Source: Lachnospiraceae bacterium
Lineage (GTDB): Bacteria > Bacillota > Clostridia > Lachnospirales > Lachnospiraceae
Assembly (NCBI GenBank): GCA_017936785.1
Contig: JAGBEV010000003.1
Location: 1 to 44,240, forward strand
Direction of reading: 5' to 3'
Length of the DNA stretch: 44,240 nucleotides
Shown: one piece after another, positions 1-8,034 of the stretch
Position numbering within the stretch: position 1 is the first letter of the stretch
Layout: every line of letters starts with the position of its first letter
The notes under the pieces: model-generated
The model's input: the letters and a program-made list of their open reading frames with translations, nothing else
Databases searched by the model: none
What the model was told of the DNA's origin: nothing
Made by a program: the position numbers and the translations under genes

Positions 1-1125
1 CAGGGGCATGTCAAACTGTGTATAGGTCAGCTTCTTGCCGCCCGGAATATTGGGAAGATTCAAAGTAGCATCAATAATACTGTTAATGCCGCCCACATGT
101 GTTACCATGACTGCCGGTTCGATCTTTCCTGCCGCTGCAAGACGGTTTGCTTCGATCAGGTCGTCATTGTTGCCCCCTGTAGTTCCCATGATATGAGTGC
201 TTGTATAATGTGTATTATATAAGTTGATCTCTGCCTTAAACTGATTGTCGGTAGGTCCGGCAAAGAAGTTCATACATCCGTCAAATGCCAGAAGTTTATC
301 TCCCATCTCAGCCACCTGTTTAACAGGCACATATACAAATACATCATCATATCCATGACCTTCCGTAATAGCCATCAGCTCTGCAACAGGGTCCTCCATT
401 GCAGCCGTATTCACATACAGAAGCTCTACACCGTTCTTTGCTGCCTGTTCTTCAGGAATCATTTCTTTTGCCCTTGCAATCTTTTCTTCGCTTACTTCGG
501 TAACTACAATGCGTTTGGGTTTATTCTCAAACTGAATACCATAGCTGACTGCACCTAATCCCATGGGACCGCAGCCGCCCATGATCAGAATATTGCCGCC
601 TTCTTTGGTTCCCATAGTGTGCTCATAGTTTCTCTTATTGGTATGATAGTTAGCATGATATCCACCGATAATACAACTCATAGGCTCTCCTAAAGATGCT
701 TCAAAGAAACTGTCTCCATCGTAATTCATCAGACATCCCAGCTCCATTACCTCATGAGGAATGATGCAGTAGGTACATGCTCCGCCAAAATATTCGTAAG
801 AATATCCCGGTGATGCCAGACTTCCTTTATAATTCAGCGCCGGCTGCTGTGCAAATTTCTGTCCGGGCTTAAACTGGTCCTGCCATTTTGCCCCCACCTT
901 TACGATGACTCCTGCAAACTCATGACCCACAATAATAGGATTGGTATCAATGTTCTGAGGCGCTCTTTTATGCTTTTTGCCCTGCTCTACCAGTTTATAG
1001 GTTGACATGCAGATGCTGTCACTCATTACTTTTACCAGAATTTCATCGTCTTTGATCTCCGGCAATTCAAATTCCTCTAATCTTAAATCTCTTGCTCCAT
1101 ACATTCTGACTGCTTTTGTCTTCAC
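1..1125 (-). CDS. SorE-like zinc-binding alcohol/polyol-phosphate dehydrogenase (3' end cut by the window)
   Basis: The visible 375 residues belong to the medium-chain zinc dehydrogenase superfamily and match the L-sorbose-1-phosphate reductase (SorE-type) branch as I remember it. The N-terminus carries the catalytic-zinc region (SICMSTYK, then GHEFAG), and a Rossmann dinucleotide site follows (ILIMGGCGPMGLG). The likely role is NAD(P)-dependent interconversion of a ketose phosphate and a hexitol phosphate in the cytoplasm. The start is GTG with AAGGATC just upstream; an ATG nearby is in another frame. It lies 39 bases after the PfkB kinase and is probably the third gene of the EIIA operon. 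No MtlD-type mannitol-1-phosphate dehydrogenase is visible, so this enzyme may take that step (inference). The C-terminus lies outside the window. Confidence 0.8.
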   Translation of the reverse strand, partial: MKTKAVRMYGARDLRLEEFELPEIKDDEILVKVMSDSICMSTYKLVEQGKKHKRAPQNIDTNPIIVGHEFAGVIVKVGAKWQDQFKPGQKFAQQPALNYKGSLASPGYSYEYFGGACTYCIIPHEVMELGCLMNYDGDSFFEASLGEPMSCIIGGYHANYHTNKRNYEHTMGTKEGGNILIMGGCGPMGLGAVSYGIQFENKPKRIVVTEVSEEKIARAKEMIPEEQAAKNGVELLYVNTAAMEDPVAELMAITEGHGYDDVFVYVPVKQVAEMGDKLLAFDGCMNFFAGPTDNQFKAEINLYNTHYTSTHIMGTTGGNNDDLIEANRLAAAGKIEPAVMVTHVGGINSIIDATLNLPNIPGGKKLTYTQFDMPL

Positions 1126-1164
1126 GATCCTTCATTCCTTTCTTTCACTTTTTTCGTTCCTTAC

Positions 1165-2094
1165 CTATAGTTCTTCTATTTCCACCTGCTCCATTAAGGA
1201 ATCCACCACTTCTCTTGAAGGTGGCTTTGTTCCTATGGTGGTCACTGCTCCTGCCGAAACTGCCATACATGTTCTGACTGTATCCTGAAAGGACATTCCT
1301 TCATCCCAGGAATAGGAAAGTGCTGCTACCATTGCATCACCTGCTCCTACGGTAGAATGTGCCTTTACCTTTAATCCCGGACATTTGATCTTGTGGTTCT
1401 CTTTCAGGAACATTGCGCCGTTTTTACCCATGGAAACTGCAACAGTCCCGATTCCCTTTTCCATCAGTTTTTCTGCTATCGATAAAATTTCCTGCTCCGA
1501 TGCAATATAGTCTATTCCTGCATACTGTTCCAGCTCGGCACGGTTGGGTTTGATAATATCAGGACCTGCCTCTAATGCCTTTGTAAAAAGCTCTCCGTCC
1601 GCATCCAGCAGTACTGCTGCACCCTTTTTATGTACAAATTCAATAATCCTGGAGTAAATATCTTTTTCCACACCCTGGGGTACACTTCCTGCTAAAACAA
1701 AAAGTGTTTTTTCTCCTGCATAACCTTCCAGCTTCTGAAGCAATGCATGAATGTCCTTTTCTCCTACAGTGGGCCCCGGTTCATTTAACTCCGTCAATTC
1801 CCCGTTTTTCTCAAATACCTTTGTATTGGTTCTGGTTTCACCGGAAACTTCAATGAAATCATTCTCTATGTTCCAGTCATTCATTACTCCACGGATGATC
1901 CCGCCTGTATTTCCTGCAATAAATCCGGTAGCAATGCTCTTTCCGCCAAGCTTGGAAATTGTTTTGGAAACATTGATTCCTTTTCCTCCGGCATCCAGTT
2001 CCACATGGCTGATTCTGTTTAATCTGCCTCTTTCCAATGCCTCTATATCAACAGTCTTATCAATCGCCGGATTCATGGTTACCGTTACGATCAT
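1165..2094 (-). CDS. PfkB-family sugar-phosphate kinase (1-phosphofructokinase/tagatose-6-phosphate kinase type)
   Basis: A 309-residue protein of normal length for the FruK/LacC branch of the PfkB family. The N-terminal TMNPAIDKT, the GGKGINVSKTISKLGG segment near residue 37 and the C-terminal STVGAGDAMVAAL anion-hole/catalytic-base motif are all present, so it should be active. It would phosphorylate a ketose phosphate with ATP. Its ATG overlaps the stop of the EIIA gene by four bases (ATGA), showing translational coupling, and a GGGGGAG ribosome site precedes it. With EIIA and the dehydrogenase it forms the downstream half of a PTS polyol pathway. Whether the substrate is fructose 1-phosphate, fructose 6-phosphate or another ketose phosphate cannot be read from the sequence. 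Confidence 0.88.
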   Translation of the reverse strand: MIVTVTMNPAIDKTVDIEALERGRLNRISHVELDAGGKGINVSKTISKLGGKSIATGFIAGNTGGIIRGVMNDWNIENDFIEVSGETRTNTKVFEKNGELTELNEPGPTVGEKDIHALLQKLEGYAGEKTLFVLAGSVPQGVEKDIYSRIIEFVHKKGAAVLLDADGELFTKALEAGPDIIKPNRAELEQYAGIDYIASEQEILSIAEKLMEKGIGTVAVSMGKNGAMFLKENHKIKCPGLKVKAHSTVGAGDAMVAALSYSWDEGMSFQDTVRTCMAVSAGAVTTIGTKPPSREVVDSLMEQVEIEEL

Positions 2095-2570
2095 GCTTCG
2101 TCTCCCCCTTTTAGCATTTCATATACATCTTCCACGCTTCCTGAAGTGATCCGTTCAACACTTCCTTCCTCCAGCATCTGCTCTGCGATGACGGATAAGA
2201 TCTGTAAATGTTCTTCGCCTACGCCGGCGATCCCAACTACTACTTTTACCTGTTCACCGCCCCAGTCCGTACCTTCGGGGAAAACCATAACTGCAATTCC
2301 GGAAGCCTTGATGTCTTTTTTTGCCTCCTCTACCCCATGGGGCAATGCCAGTTCATTTCCCATATAAGTAGAAAAGCTTTCTTCTCTTTTTAACATGGCA
2401 TCTACATAGGACTGATTTACATACCCTGCATCCACCAGCATCTGCCCTACTGTGCGAATTACATTTTCCTTTGTATCCGCTTTACATCCTATCCGCACAT
2501 TTTCAGGATACAAGAGCGCCAATTTCTCAACTTTACTTTCTTCCTTCTTGTTTTTTTTCTGAAAAAACAT
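2091..2570 (-). CDS. mtlF: PTS mannitol/fructose-type EIIA protein
   Basis: A 159-residue stand-alone EIIA of the mannitol (MtlF/CmtB) type. His78 in ELALPHG is the expected phosphorylation site, and the surrounding segment (LPHGVEEAKKDIKASG) resembles the IIA domain of E. coli MtlA. It accepts phosphate from HPr and passes it to the cysteine of EIIB. The EIICB proteins at 5029-7877 both lack an A domain, so this protein is their natural partner. An ideal AAAGGAGG ribosome site lies 8 bases before ATG. It is the first gene of an operon whose promoter and operator are at 2632-2700. The first 14 residues are a charged tail outside the domain. Confidence 0.88.
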   Translation of the reverse strand: MFFQKKNKKEESKVEKLALLYPENVRIGCKADTKENVIRTVGQMLVDAGYVNQSYVDAMLKREESFSTYMGNELALPHGVEEAKKDIKASGIAVMVFPEGTDWGGEQVKVVVGIAGVGEEHLQILSVIAEQMLEEGSVERITSGSVEDVYEMLKGGDEA

Positions 2571-2631
2571 TGCTTTTTCCTCCTTTATACTTTTCTTGTT
2601 TTTCTATATACGATACTTTCTCTATGCCTTT

Positions 2632-2700
2632 ATTATAGGGGGCTTACAAGCCCTTTTTCAATTTAAAGAAGATGGGCTTTGGCGTCATCCGATAGTGTCA
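2632..2700 (-). promoter_or_regulatory. Promoter and predicted MtlR operator of the EIIA operon
   Basis: On the minus strand the -35 TTGAAA (2656-2661) and -10 TATAAT (2632-2637) are separated by 18 bases. The spacer holds a perfect dyad, GGGCTTGTAAGCCC. Nineteen bases upstream of the -35 is a 21-base site (2680-2700; minus strand TGACAC, nine bases, GACGCC) that matches 18 of 21 bases of the site before the EIICB gene, with the same spacing to -35 and -10. Such a position suits an activator, and the adjacent MtlR-like protein is the obvious candidate (inference). Confidence 0.75.
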
Positions 2701-2728
2701 TTTTTCATTTTTTATTTGGCATTATATG

Positions 2729-2902
2729 GAAGAAAAGGAGCTGTTGCATTCAAAAAACTATATATATCACGGAAACACGCTTGCGCTCTATAAAAACGCA
2801 ACGGTACATAAATCCGCAAAATACACGGATTAAGGACCGGCGTTTTTATAAAGGTTTCCTTTGATATATATAGTTTTTTGAATACAACAGCTCCTTTTCT
2901 TC
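2729..2902. repeat. 174-bp element with 41-bp inverted arms (MITE-like or giant hairpin)
   Basis: The arms 2729-2769 and 2862-2902 are inverted copies matching at 40 of 41 bases. The inner part continues the pairing in pieces: GGAAAC, TATAAAAACGC and AATCCG each have a complement on the other side, so nearly the whole element can fold. No open reading frame of note lies inside. It sits between the stop of the mtlR-like gene and the EIIA operator. No long T-run follows on the minus strand and no direct repeat flanks it clearly. It may be a non-autonomous transposon relic acting as a terminator. Confidence 0.8.
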
Positions 2903-2941
2903 TGTCTCTATTTTATTTTTCAATTCCGTTTTCAATTCCGT

Positions 2942-5032
2942 TTACTGGAGTTTGTTCAAATACTGATTAAAAAATTTCCGCAGATGTCTGGATAAAGCTG
3001 ACTGTATTTCTTCTTTATCGCCGCCGGTAATGGTAGTCAGGAAATCATAATCTTCTATAAGCATACTGCTGATATATCCCAAAATCTCACTGTTTACTTT
3101 TACATTTTCATCTACCGGGAGCAGCATGACGAGCACTACATTGATCCCCTTAAAATACGTATTGTTGAATGCTTTCATATCTTTTGTGGTGCAAACACTG
3201 AAGCTTGGACGGATAACTCCTTTTGTCCTCGTGTGCAGAAGTGCAAAGCCGAATTCTGCAAATATCTGGCTTCCCAGTTTCTCCCTTTCTTCAATATCTT
3301 CCTGGATCATTACCTGTCTGTCTCTATAAGGCGACATTTTTTCCGAAATTGCAACAACCAGTTCTTCAAATGAAATATCATTGCTGACCTTAAAGACCTC
3401 CATATAACGCAAAATGATCTTGATCTGCATCGCCAGAACGTTTACCTGCTCTAACTCCATGGTAAACCGGGTTTCCTCATGGTCTTTTTTGGGAATTCGT
3501 TCATAATGAAAAATCTTCTGGCGGATTTTTTCAATGTCATCACTATCCAACAAAGGATTTACCTGAAGCACATCTGCATCTAACTGCCTGATGGCAATGC
3601 TGCTGATAAAGAAATCCACCTTACTGGCAACATAAGGGGTAATATCCTTCTGACCGTAAGTTTCCATACGAATACGTTCTTTAAATATCTTATCCAGTTT
3701 TGAAAGCATCAGCCTTGAAATGCCGATTCCGCTTGCACATATGATGCCTACCGATACCTGGCGGATATTCTCTTTTTTCCCTTCCATCCGCACTTGTGCC
3801 GCGCCAAAATGTATGGTCAGAAATCCCACTTCTGTTTCCGGGACCGGTTTTCCGATCCACTTTTCCAAAACTGCCGCTGCCCGCTTGCTCTTTTCAAATA
3901 TCTCCGGATAATTTTTCTTAATATCTGCCAGCACCGGATTGGATATTTTCATATCGTGAAGTAAACGTACAAATGTAGGCTGCAGATGTGCCAGCAATCC
4001 CTGAATAAATTCATCATCCTGCTTGATGGCAAATGCGTTCTCACTGTCAAAAGCATTGATCATTTCATTTATCAGATCCAGCAGTTCCTTTCGTTCCACT
4101 TCAATGATCTTTTGCCCGTTCCATTCAATATTCTGGTGTTTTGCCCCCTTAATATGAAGGCATATGTAAGTCGTTTCTATTTCCGGAATTTCTGTTTCAA
4201 ATTCCTCCTCAAGTTTTTGGACGATCTTCTTTGCCAGTGCATAATCATCATCCTCCTGCAGCTCCCTACTCAAATTCTCCTTCTGCTCGATGATTTCATT
4301 TTTCAATATGCGGCTCATGGCTATGGAAATATGAAGCACAAGCCCTACATACGAACTTTCTGTCAGTGTCAGCACTCTTTTGTCACTCATCCCGTCAATA
4401 CAGTCTGCCACCCTCTTCAAAACATCATCCTTTAATATTTGGTTCATCCCGCCGTAAGCGGCGTTGATCTCCTTTCTGCTTTCTCCTACTTCATAGGACT
4501 CCCTGATCATCTGGGTGTCTATATTTTCTTCAATAAAGGTACGGATTGCCCTGCGATAACTTTCCTCTGTTCCGCTTATTTCGATTCCGCTTCCGGGTTT
4601 CCGCCTGATGGTAAGCTGCTGCGCATTCAGCCAGCCCTCTATAGCCTCAAGATCCGAGCTGATTGTCGCTTCACTAACCTGAAATTGGCTGGAATAGTAA
4701 AAGAGTTTTTTTAGTCCCTTATCCTTCAATATTTCCAGTATCAGCCGTTTTCTCCGCTCTTCCCGGTTGCTTACATCATAATTATCTTCTCCCCTGAGCT
4801 CTTCCAGAAGCTGTTTTTTATCTTCATCGCTGCCGGACAGCCAGACCCCGGTTCCGGTCTTTGATTCAAATGTAATATGATAGGCTTTTAAGCTGTTTCC
4901 AATATACTCCAGCTCACGCTGTACTGTTCTTTTGCTGACTCCTATACGCAAAGCCAGTTCCTTTACCGGAATTACCTGCCCCTCTTCTAACATGATCAGC
5001 AGAATTTGTTTTAAACGCGGTGTCAAATTCAT
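2942..5032 (-). CDS. mtlR: MtlR-type PTS-controlled transcriptional activator (HTH-HTH-PRD-PRD-IIB-IIA)
   Basis: A 696-residue regulator with the layout of the BglG/MtlR/ManR activator family. There is an N-terminal HTH (LRIGVSKRTVQRELEYI, about 27-45) and a second winged HTH (SEATISSDLEAIEGWL). Two PRD domains carry conserved histidines (LVLHISIAM and FLTIHFGAAQ). A IIB-like domain with its cysteine (GIICASGIGISRLM) follows, then a C-terminal IIA-like domain ending in FALLHTRTKGV. Family knowledge says phosphorylation of these domains by HPr and the EII proteins tunes DNA binding. The gene overlaps EIICB-2 by four bases (ATGA) and is therefore translated from the transporter mRNA. It probably binds the twin sites at 2680-2700 and 8009-8029. 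Confidence 0.88.
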   Translation of the reverse strand: MNLTPRLKQILLIMLEEGQVIPVKELALRIGVSKRTVQRELEYIGNSLKAYHITFESKTGTGVWLSGSDEDKKQLLEELRGEDNYDVSNREERRKRLILEILKDKGLKKLFYYSSQFQVSEATISSDLEAIEGWLNAQQLTIRRKPGSGIEISGTEESYRRAIRTFIEENIDTQMIRESYEVGESRKEINAAYGGMNQILKDDVLKRVADCIDGMSDKRVLTLTESSYVGLVLHISIAMSRILKNEIIEQKENLSRELQEDDDYALAKKIVQKLEEEFETEIPEIETTYICLHIKGAKHQNIEWNGQKIIEVERKELLDLINEMINAFDSENAFAIKQDDEFIQGLLAHLQPTFVRLLHDMKISNPVLADIKKNYPEIFEKSKRAAAVLEKWIGKPVPETEVGFLTIHFGAAQVRMEGKKENIRQVSVGIICASGIGISRLMLSKLDKIFKERIRMETYGQKDITPYVASKVDFFISSIAIRQLDADVLQVNPLLDSDDIEKIRQKIFHYERIPKKDHEETRFTMELEQVNVLAMQIKIILRYMEVFKVSNDISFEELVVAISEKMSPYRDRQVMIQEDIEEREKLGSQIFAEFGFALLHTRTKGVIRPSFSVCTTKDMKAFNNTYFKGINVVLVMLLPVDENVKVNSEILGYISSMLIEDYDFLTTITGGDKEEIQSALSRHLRKFFNQYLNKLQ

Positions 5033-6423
5033 GCCTTTTCCTTACCTCTTCTTTGTATTTCCTCAATGATCGCCTCATACTCAGTCTGATTTAACAAGCT
5101 TTCCACAGTATATATTTTATCTTCCTTCCATTCAAAGGGCACTGCTGCCTGAAAATCCTTCTGGCATACTATGAGCATTAACTGATCCGGTATCTGATCT
5201 GCCGGGTATGCCTCAACCTCTATTCCCGATATATTCATTTCACGCAGCTTTCGCCGAAACAACGCCGCGCCCATGGCGCTGGAACCAACGCCTGCATTAC
5301 AGACAAATCCGATTTTGGCTATCATTTCTTTCTCCGTTGTCTTTTCTGAAATAGTTTCTGTTTCTTTGCCGTTTTCCTTTTTTACTGAATTTTTATTCTG
5401 TATTTTCAAGATCATGAGTGCCGCCAGTGCCGATACTGCAGCCGAAACAAAAACTCCCAGCAAAACGCTTAAAATCCGACTTTTGCTGCATACCAAAAGG
5501 ATAGAAAGGATGCTTCCCGGCGAAACAGCTCCGGTCACTGCACCATGGCTGATGAGGAAACAAAAGTTTCCTGCTGCCCCACCACATATTAAAGCCAATA
5601 ACAGCCATAGGTTGGAAAGCACTTCCGGAAAATAGATTTCATGGATGCCCCCGATAAATTCCACAAACATGGATGCCGCATATTCTTTCCTTTTCTCTTT
5701 TTTTGCAATATACAATGCCCCTAATACGCCAAGTCCCGGTCCCGGATTGGTCTCCAGTAAAAACAATATGGATTCACCTAAATGCTCCGCCTGCTGCACA
5801 CCAAGGGGCAGGAGCATCCCGTGGTTAATGCTGTTGTTCAGGAAAAATACTTTTGCCGGTTCTATCAGAATACTGAGCAGCCAGATCAGTTTATGCTCAA
5901 TCAGATAATTCATTCCCAAAAGCAGAACATCCGCAAATGCCGACAGCAGTGGCGCTACCAGATAAAATGCAAGTATTGCCATAACGCTTCCTGCAAATGC
6001 CGCCACAAGATTATGGATCAACATTTCCATTCCTGCTTTTACATTTCTAACCAATGGCTCCAGAACATATTCCCATAGCATTCCGCTCAAAGGACCAAGT
6101 ATCATTGCACCTAATATTCCGCATTCACTGTCTGCAAGGATCATACCCGCTGCTGCCATAACGGCAATTGCCCCGCCTGCATGAAGCCTTTCTGAATCTC
6201 CATGTCTTTTGTCACGCCTCATCTGATTTCCTGCTGCATAGGCAATCAAAACCGGTATCACTACACTATATGCAAATTGAGAAATGGCATAAATATTCTC
6301 ATTAGGCATCCATCCGCAGTCTCCAAAGACCACGGATATGATGCCTACAAAAATAAATATGCCAATAAAATTCAAGATTACACTACTATAAAATTTTCCG
6401 AACCTATGTAATGATTTCTTCAT
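5029..6423 (-). CDS. Second, diverged mannitol-type PTS EIICB
   Basis: A 464-residue membrane protein related to MtlA. The IIC part keeps NNSINHGMLLPLGVQQ, NPGPGLGVL and GGIHEIYFP, including the Glu thought essential for mannitol transport. The C-terminal IIB domain keeps the phospho-cysteine (FVCNAGVGSSAMG). Elsewhere it differs strongly from the neighbouring EIICB, for example DSECGILGAMI where the neighbour has SDIPMFIGAMI. It begins 75 bases after the first EIICB and is probably co-transcribed. The start is unsure: I chose ATG at 6423 (MKKSLHRF, matching the MtlA N-terminus), although GGAG touches it directly; an in-frame TTG at 6444 has no ribosome site. It may recognise a second hexitol or act as a sensor for MtlR. 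Confidence 0.82.
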   Translation of the reverse strand: MKKSLHRFGKFYSSVILNFIGIFIFVGIISVVFGDCGWMPNENIYAISQFAYSVVIPVLIAYAAGNQMRRDKRHGDSERLHAGGAIAVMAAAGMILADSECGILGAMILGPLSGMLWEYVLEPLVRNVKAGMEMLIHNLVAAFAGSVMAILAFYLVAPLLSAFADVLLLGMNYLIEHKLIWLLSILIEPAKVFFLNNSINHGMLLPLGVQQAEHLGESILFLLETNPGPGLGVLGALYIAKKEKRKEYAASMFVEFIGGIHEIYFPEVLSNLWLLLALICGGAAGNFCFLISHGAVTGAVSPGSILSILLVCSKSRILSVLLGVFVSAAVSALAALMILKIQNKNSVKKENGKETETISEKTTEKEMIAKIGFVCNAGVGSSAMGAALFRRKLREMNISGIEVEAYPADQIPDQLMLIVCQKDFQAAVPFEWKEDKIYTVESLLNQTEYEAIIEEIQRRGKEKA

Positions 6424-6497
6424 CTCCAATTTACCTATTTTCAAAGAAATATGTTTTTTGCAGATGAAGTCATTATAACATAGAATCCGCTGTTTTT

Positions 6498-7877
6498 CTA
6501 CTGTTCTCTTATCTTCTGCAAATCCGATATCAGCTCATCATATTCCGGTGCAGCGAGGAAATTGGTGATCAGTATCAACTGTGCATTGGGATTGCTATGC
6601 GCCGCTCGTTCTCCCAGTTCTTCGTGTGTTACCACTATATTGATATCTGCCGGAATGGATGAAACAGGTGTATGTATGATGTCTATATTTGTAATACCTG
6701 CTTTTTCCACTTTTTTCTTCAAGACAGTTGCTCCCATTGCACTGGAACCCATACCTGCATCACAGGCAAATGCAATTTTGATCACGCTGTCCTTCTTAAT
6801 TTCATCCTTGATACCCTTGGATTCCTTTTTCATGCTGTCTTTCTTTGCTGTTGCTTCCTCTAAGCTGACATCTTTTCCCGCAAATTTTAAAAGCGGCAAT
6901 GCAATGACCAAAGAAACTATTGTGGATATGAGTACGCCCAGGATCAATCCCAAATAGGAATGTCTTTCACACATCATCAGAATGGAAATAATGCTTCCCG
7001 GAGAGGCAGTTCCTGTCAATCCAACATCAAATAGTGTAAAGGTAAAGATTCCTGATGCACCGCCTGCGATAACCGCCAGTAAAAGCAGCGGATTCATCAA
7101 TATATAAGGGAAATAAATTTCATGAATACCGCCAAGGAAGTGAATGATCACTGCCCCCGGTGCAGAAGTTTTTGCACTTCCCTTTCCTGCGATGCAATAA
7201 GCCAACAGAACACCAAGTCCCGGTCCCGGATTTGCCTCTAATAAAAGGAATACGGATTTTCCAACCTCATTTACCTGCTGGATTCCCATTGGCGACAAAA
7301 TTCCATGATTGATAGCATTATTTAAAAATAATACTTTTGCCGGTTCAATAAAAATACTTGCAAGGGGAAGCAGGCTATGATCTACAAAAAATCCAACGCC
7401 CATTTCCATTACAGAGTTCAAAGCTGTTACAACCGGCGCAATGGCAACCATTGCAATACATGCCAAGATCGCTCCGATGATTCCAAGAGAGAAATTGTTT
7501 ACCAGCATCTCAAATCCAGCTTTTACTTTTCCCTCTATCAATTTGTCAAATTTCTTCAAAATCCAGGCGGATAAGGGTCCCATGATCATTGCTCCGATAA
7601 ACATGGGAATATCAGACCCTACGATCACACCCATCGTTGCTATCGCACCGATAACGCCGCCCCGGTGATCTCCTACCACTTTACCTCCTGTATACGCAAT
7701 CAGAAGCGGCAGTAAATATGTAGACATGGGAGTTATCATCTTCGCTAATGTTTCATTTGGAATCCACCCTGTCGCCATAAACAATGCTGTAATAAGTCCC
7801 CAGGCAATAAATGCTCCGATATTAGGCATTACCATTCCGCTTAATGCCCTTCCAAAAAGCTGTACCTTTTCCTTCAT
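6498..7877 (-). CDS. mtlA: PTS mannitol transporter subunit EIICB
   Basis: A 459-residue transporter closely resembling the IIC and IIB domains of E. coli MtlA. Diagnostic stretches are MVMPNIGAFIAWG, NNAINHGILSPMGIQQ, NPGPGLGVLLAY and GGIHEIYFPYILMNP in the membrane domain, and the IIB cysteine in FACDAGMGSSAMG. The A domain found at the E. coli C-terminus is absent and is supplied by the separate EIIA gene. It imports and phosphorylates mannitol or a similar hexitol. I place the start at ATG 7877 (MKEKVQLFGRA) with GAGG ten bases before; an in-frame GTG at 7886 sits too close to that site. It is the first gene of the EIICB-EIICB-mtlR operon. Confidence 0.92.
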   Translation of the reverse strand: MKEKVQLFGRALSGMVMPNIGAFIAWGLITALFMATGWIPNETLAKMITPMSTYLLPLLIAYTGGKVVGDHRGGVIGAIATMGVIVGSDIPMFIGAMIMGPLSAWILKKFDKLIEGKVKAGFEMLVNNFSLGIIGAILACIAMVAIAPVVTALNSVMEMGVGFFVDHSLLPLASIFIEPAKVLFLNNAINHGILSPMGIQQVNEVGKSVFLLLEANPGPGLGVLLAYCIAGKGSAKTSAPGAVIIHFLGGIHEIYFPYILMNPLLLLAVIAGGASGIFTFTLFDVGLTGTASPGSIISILMMCERHSYLGLILGVLISTIVSLVIALPLLKFAGKDVSLEEATAKKDSMKKESKGIKDEIKKDSVIKIAFACDAGMGSSAMGATVLKKKVEKAGITNIDIIHTPVSSIPADINIVVTHEELGERAAHSNPNAQLILITNFLAAPEYDELISDLQKIREQ

Positions 7878-7960
7878 TGATTTCACACCTCACCTTTTCA
7901 TACCATTAAGTAAAATTCGTTCTGGGGTTTGACTGGCCAATCAATCTCTTTGATAAATTT

Positions 7961-8034
7961 ATTATATCTGTGCCTTCTTTGGTTTTTCAACAAATACAAA
8001 AGCGGATTTGACGCCATCCGTTAGTGTCAAATCC
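7961..8034 (-). promoter_or_regulatory. Promoter and predicted MtlR operator of the EIICB operon
   Basis: On the minus strand the -35 TTGAAA (7985-7990) and -10 TATAAT (7961-7966) have an 18-base spacer. An operator lies at 8009-8029 inside a larger dyad (8004-8034: GGATTTGAC, 13 bases, GTCAAATCC). Half-sites read TTTGAC/GTCAAA, broadly like published MtlR-family sites with TTG-CA half-sites (from memory). It overlaps the last codon of the upstream HTH-PurM gene (stop at 8027), so the two genes are packed with no free spacer. Confidence 0.75.

Larger units (their letters stand above)
2571..2941. other. Intergenic region between the mtlR-like gene and the EIIA operon
   Basis: This 371-base gap holds the ribosome site, promoter and operator of the EIIA operon (to 2700) and the large inverted-repeat element (2729-2902). 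The rest is AT-rich spacer, including a short tandem ATTCCGTTTTC-like duplication next to the mtlR stop. I see no further gene. Confidence 0.7.

Noticed and set aside
2729-2902. Reading the inverted-repeat element as an invertible promoter switch
   Set aside because: The EIIA promoter and operator (2632-2700) lie outside the arms and no recombinase gene is nearby, so inversion would not turn that promoter on or off directly. It is kept only as a remote option.
3986-4435. 149-codon plus-strand open frame inside the mtlR-like gene
   Set aside because: It lies fully antisense to a clear 696-residue regulator, has no ribosome site and has composition typical of a reverse-frame shadow.
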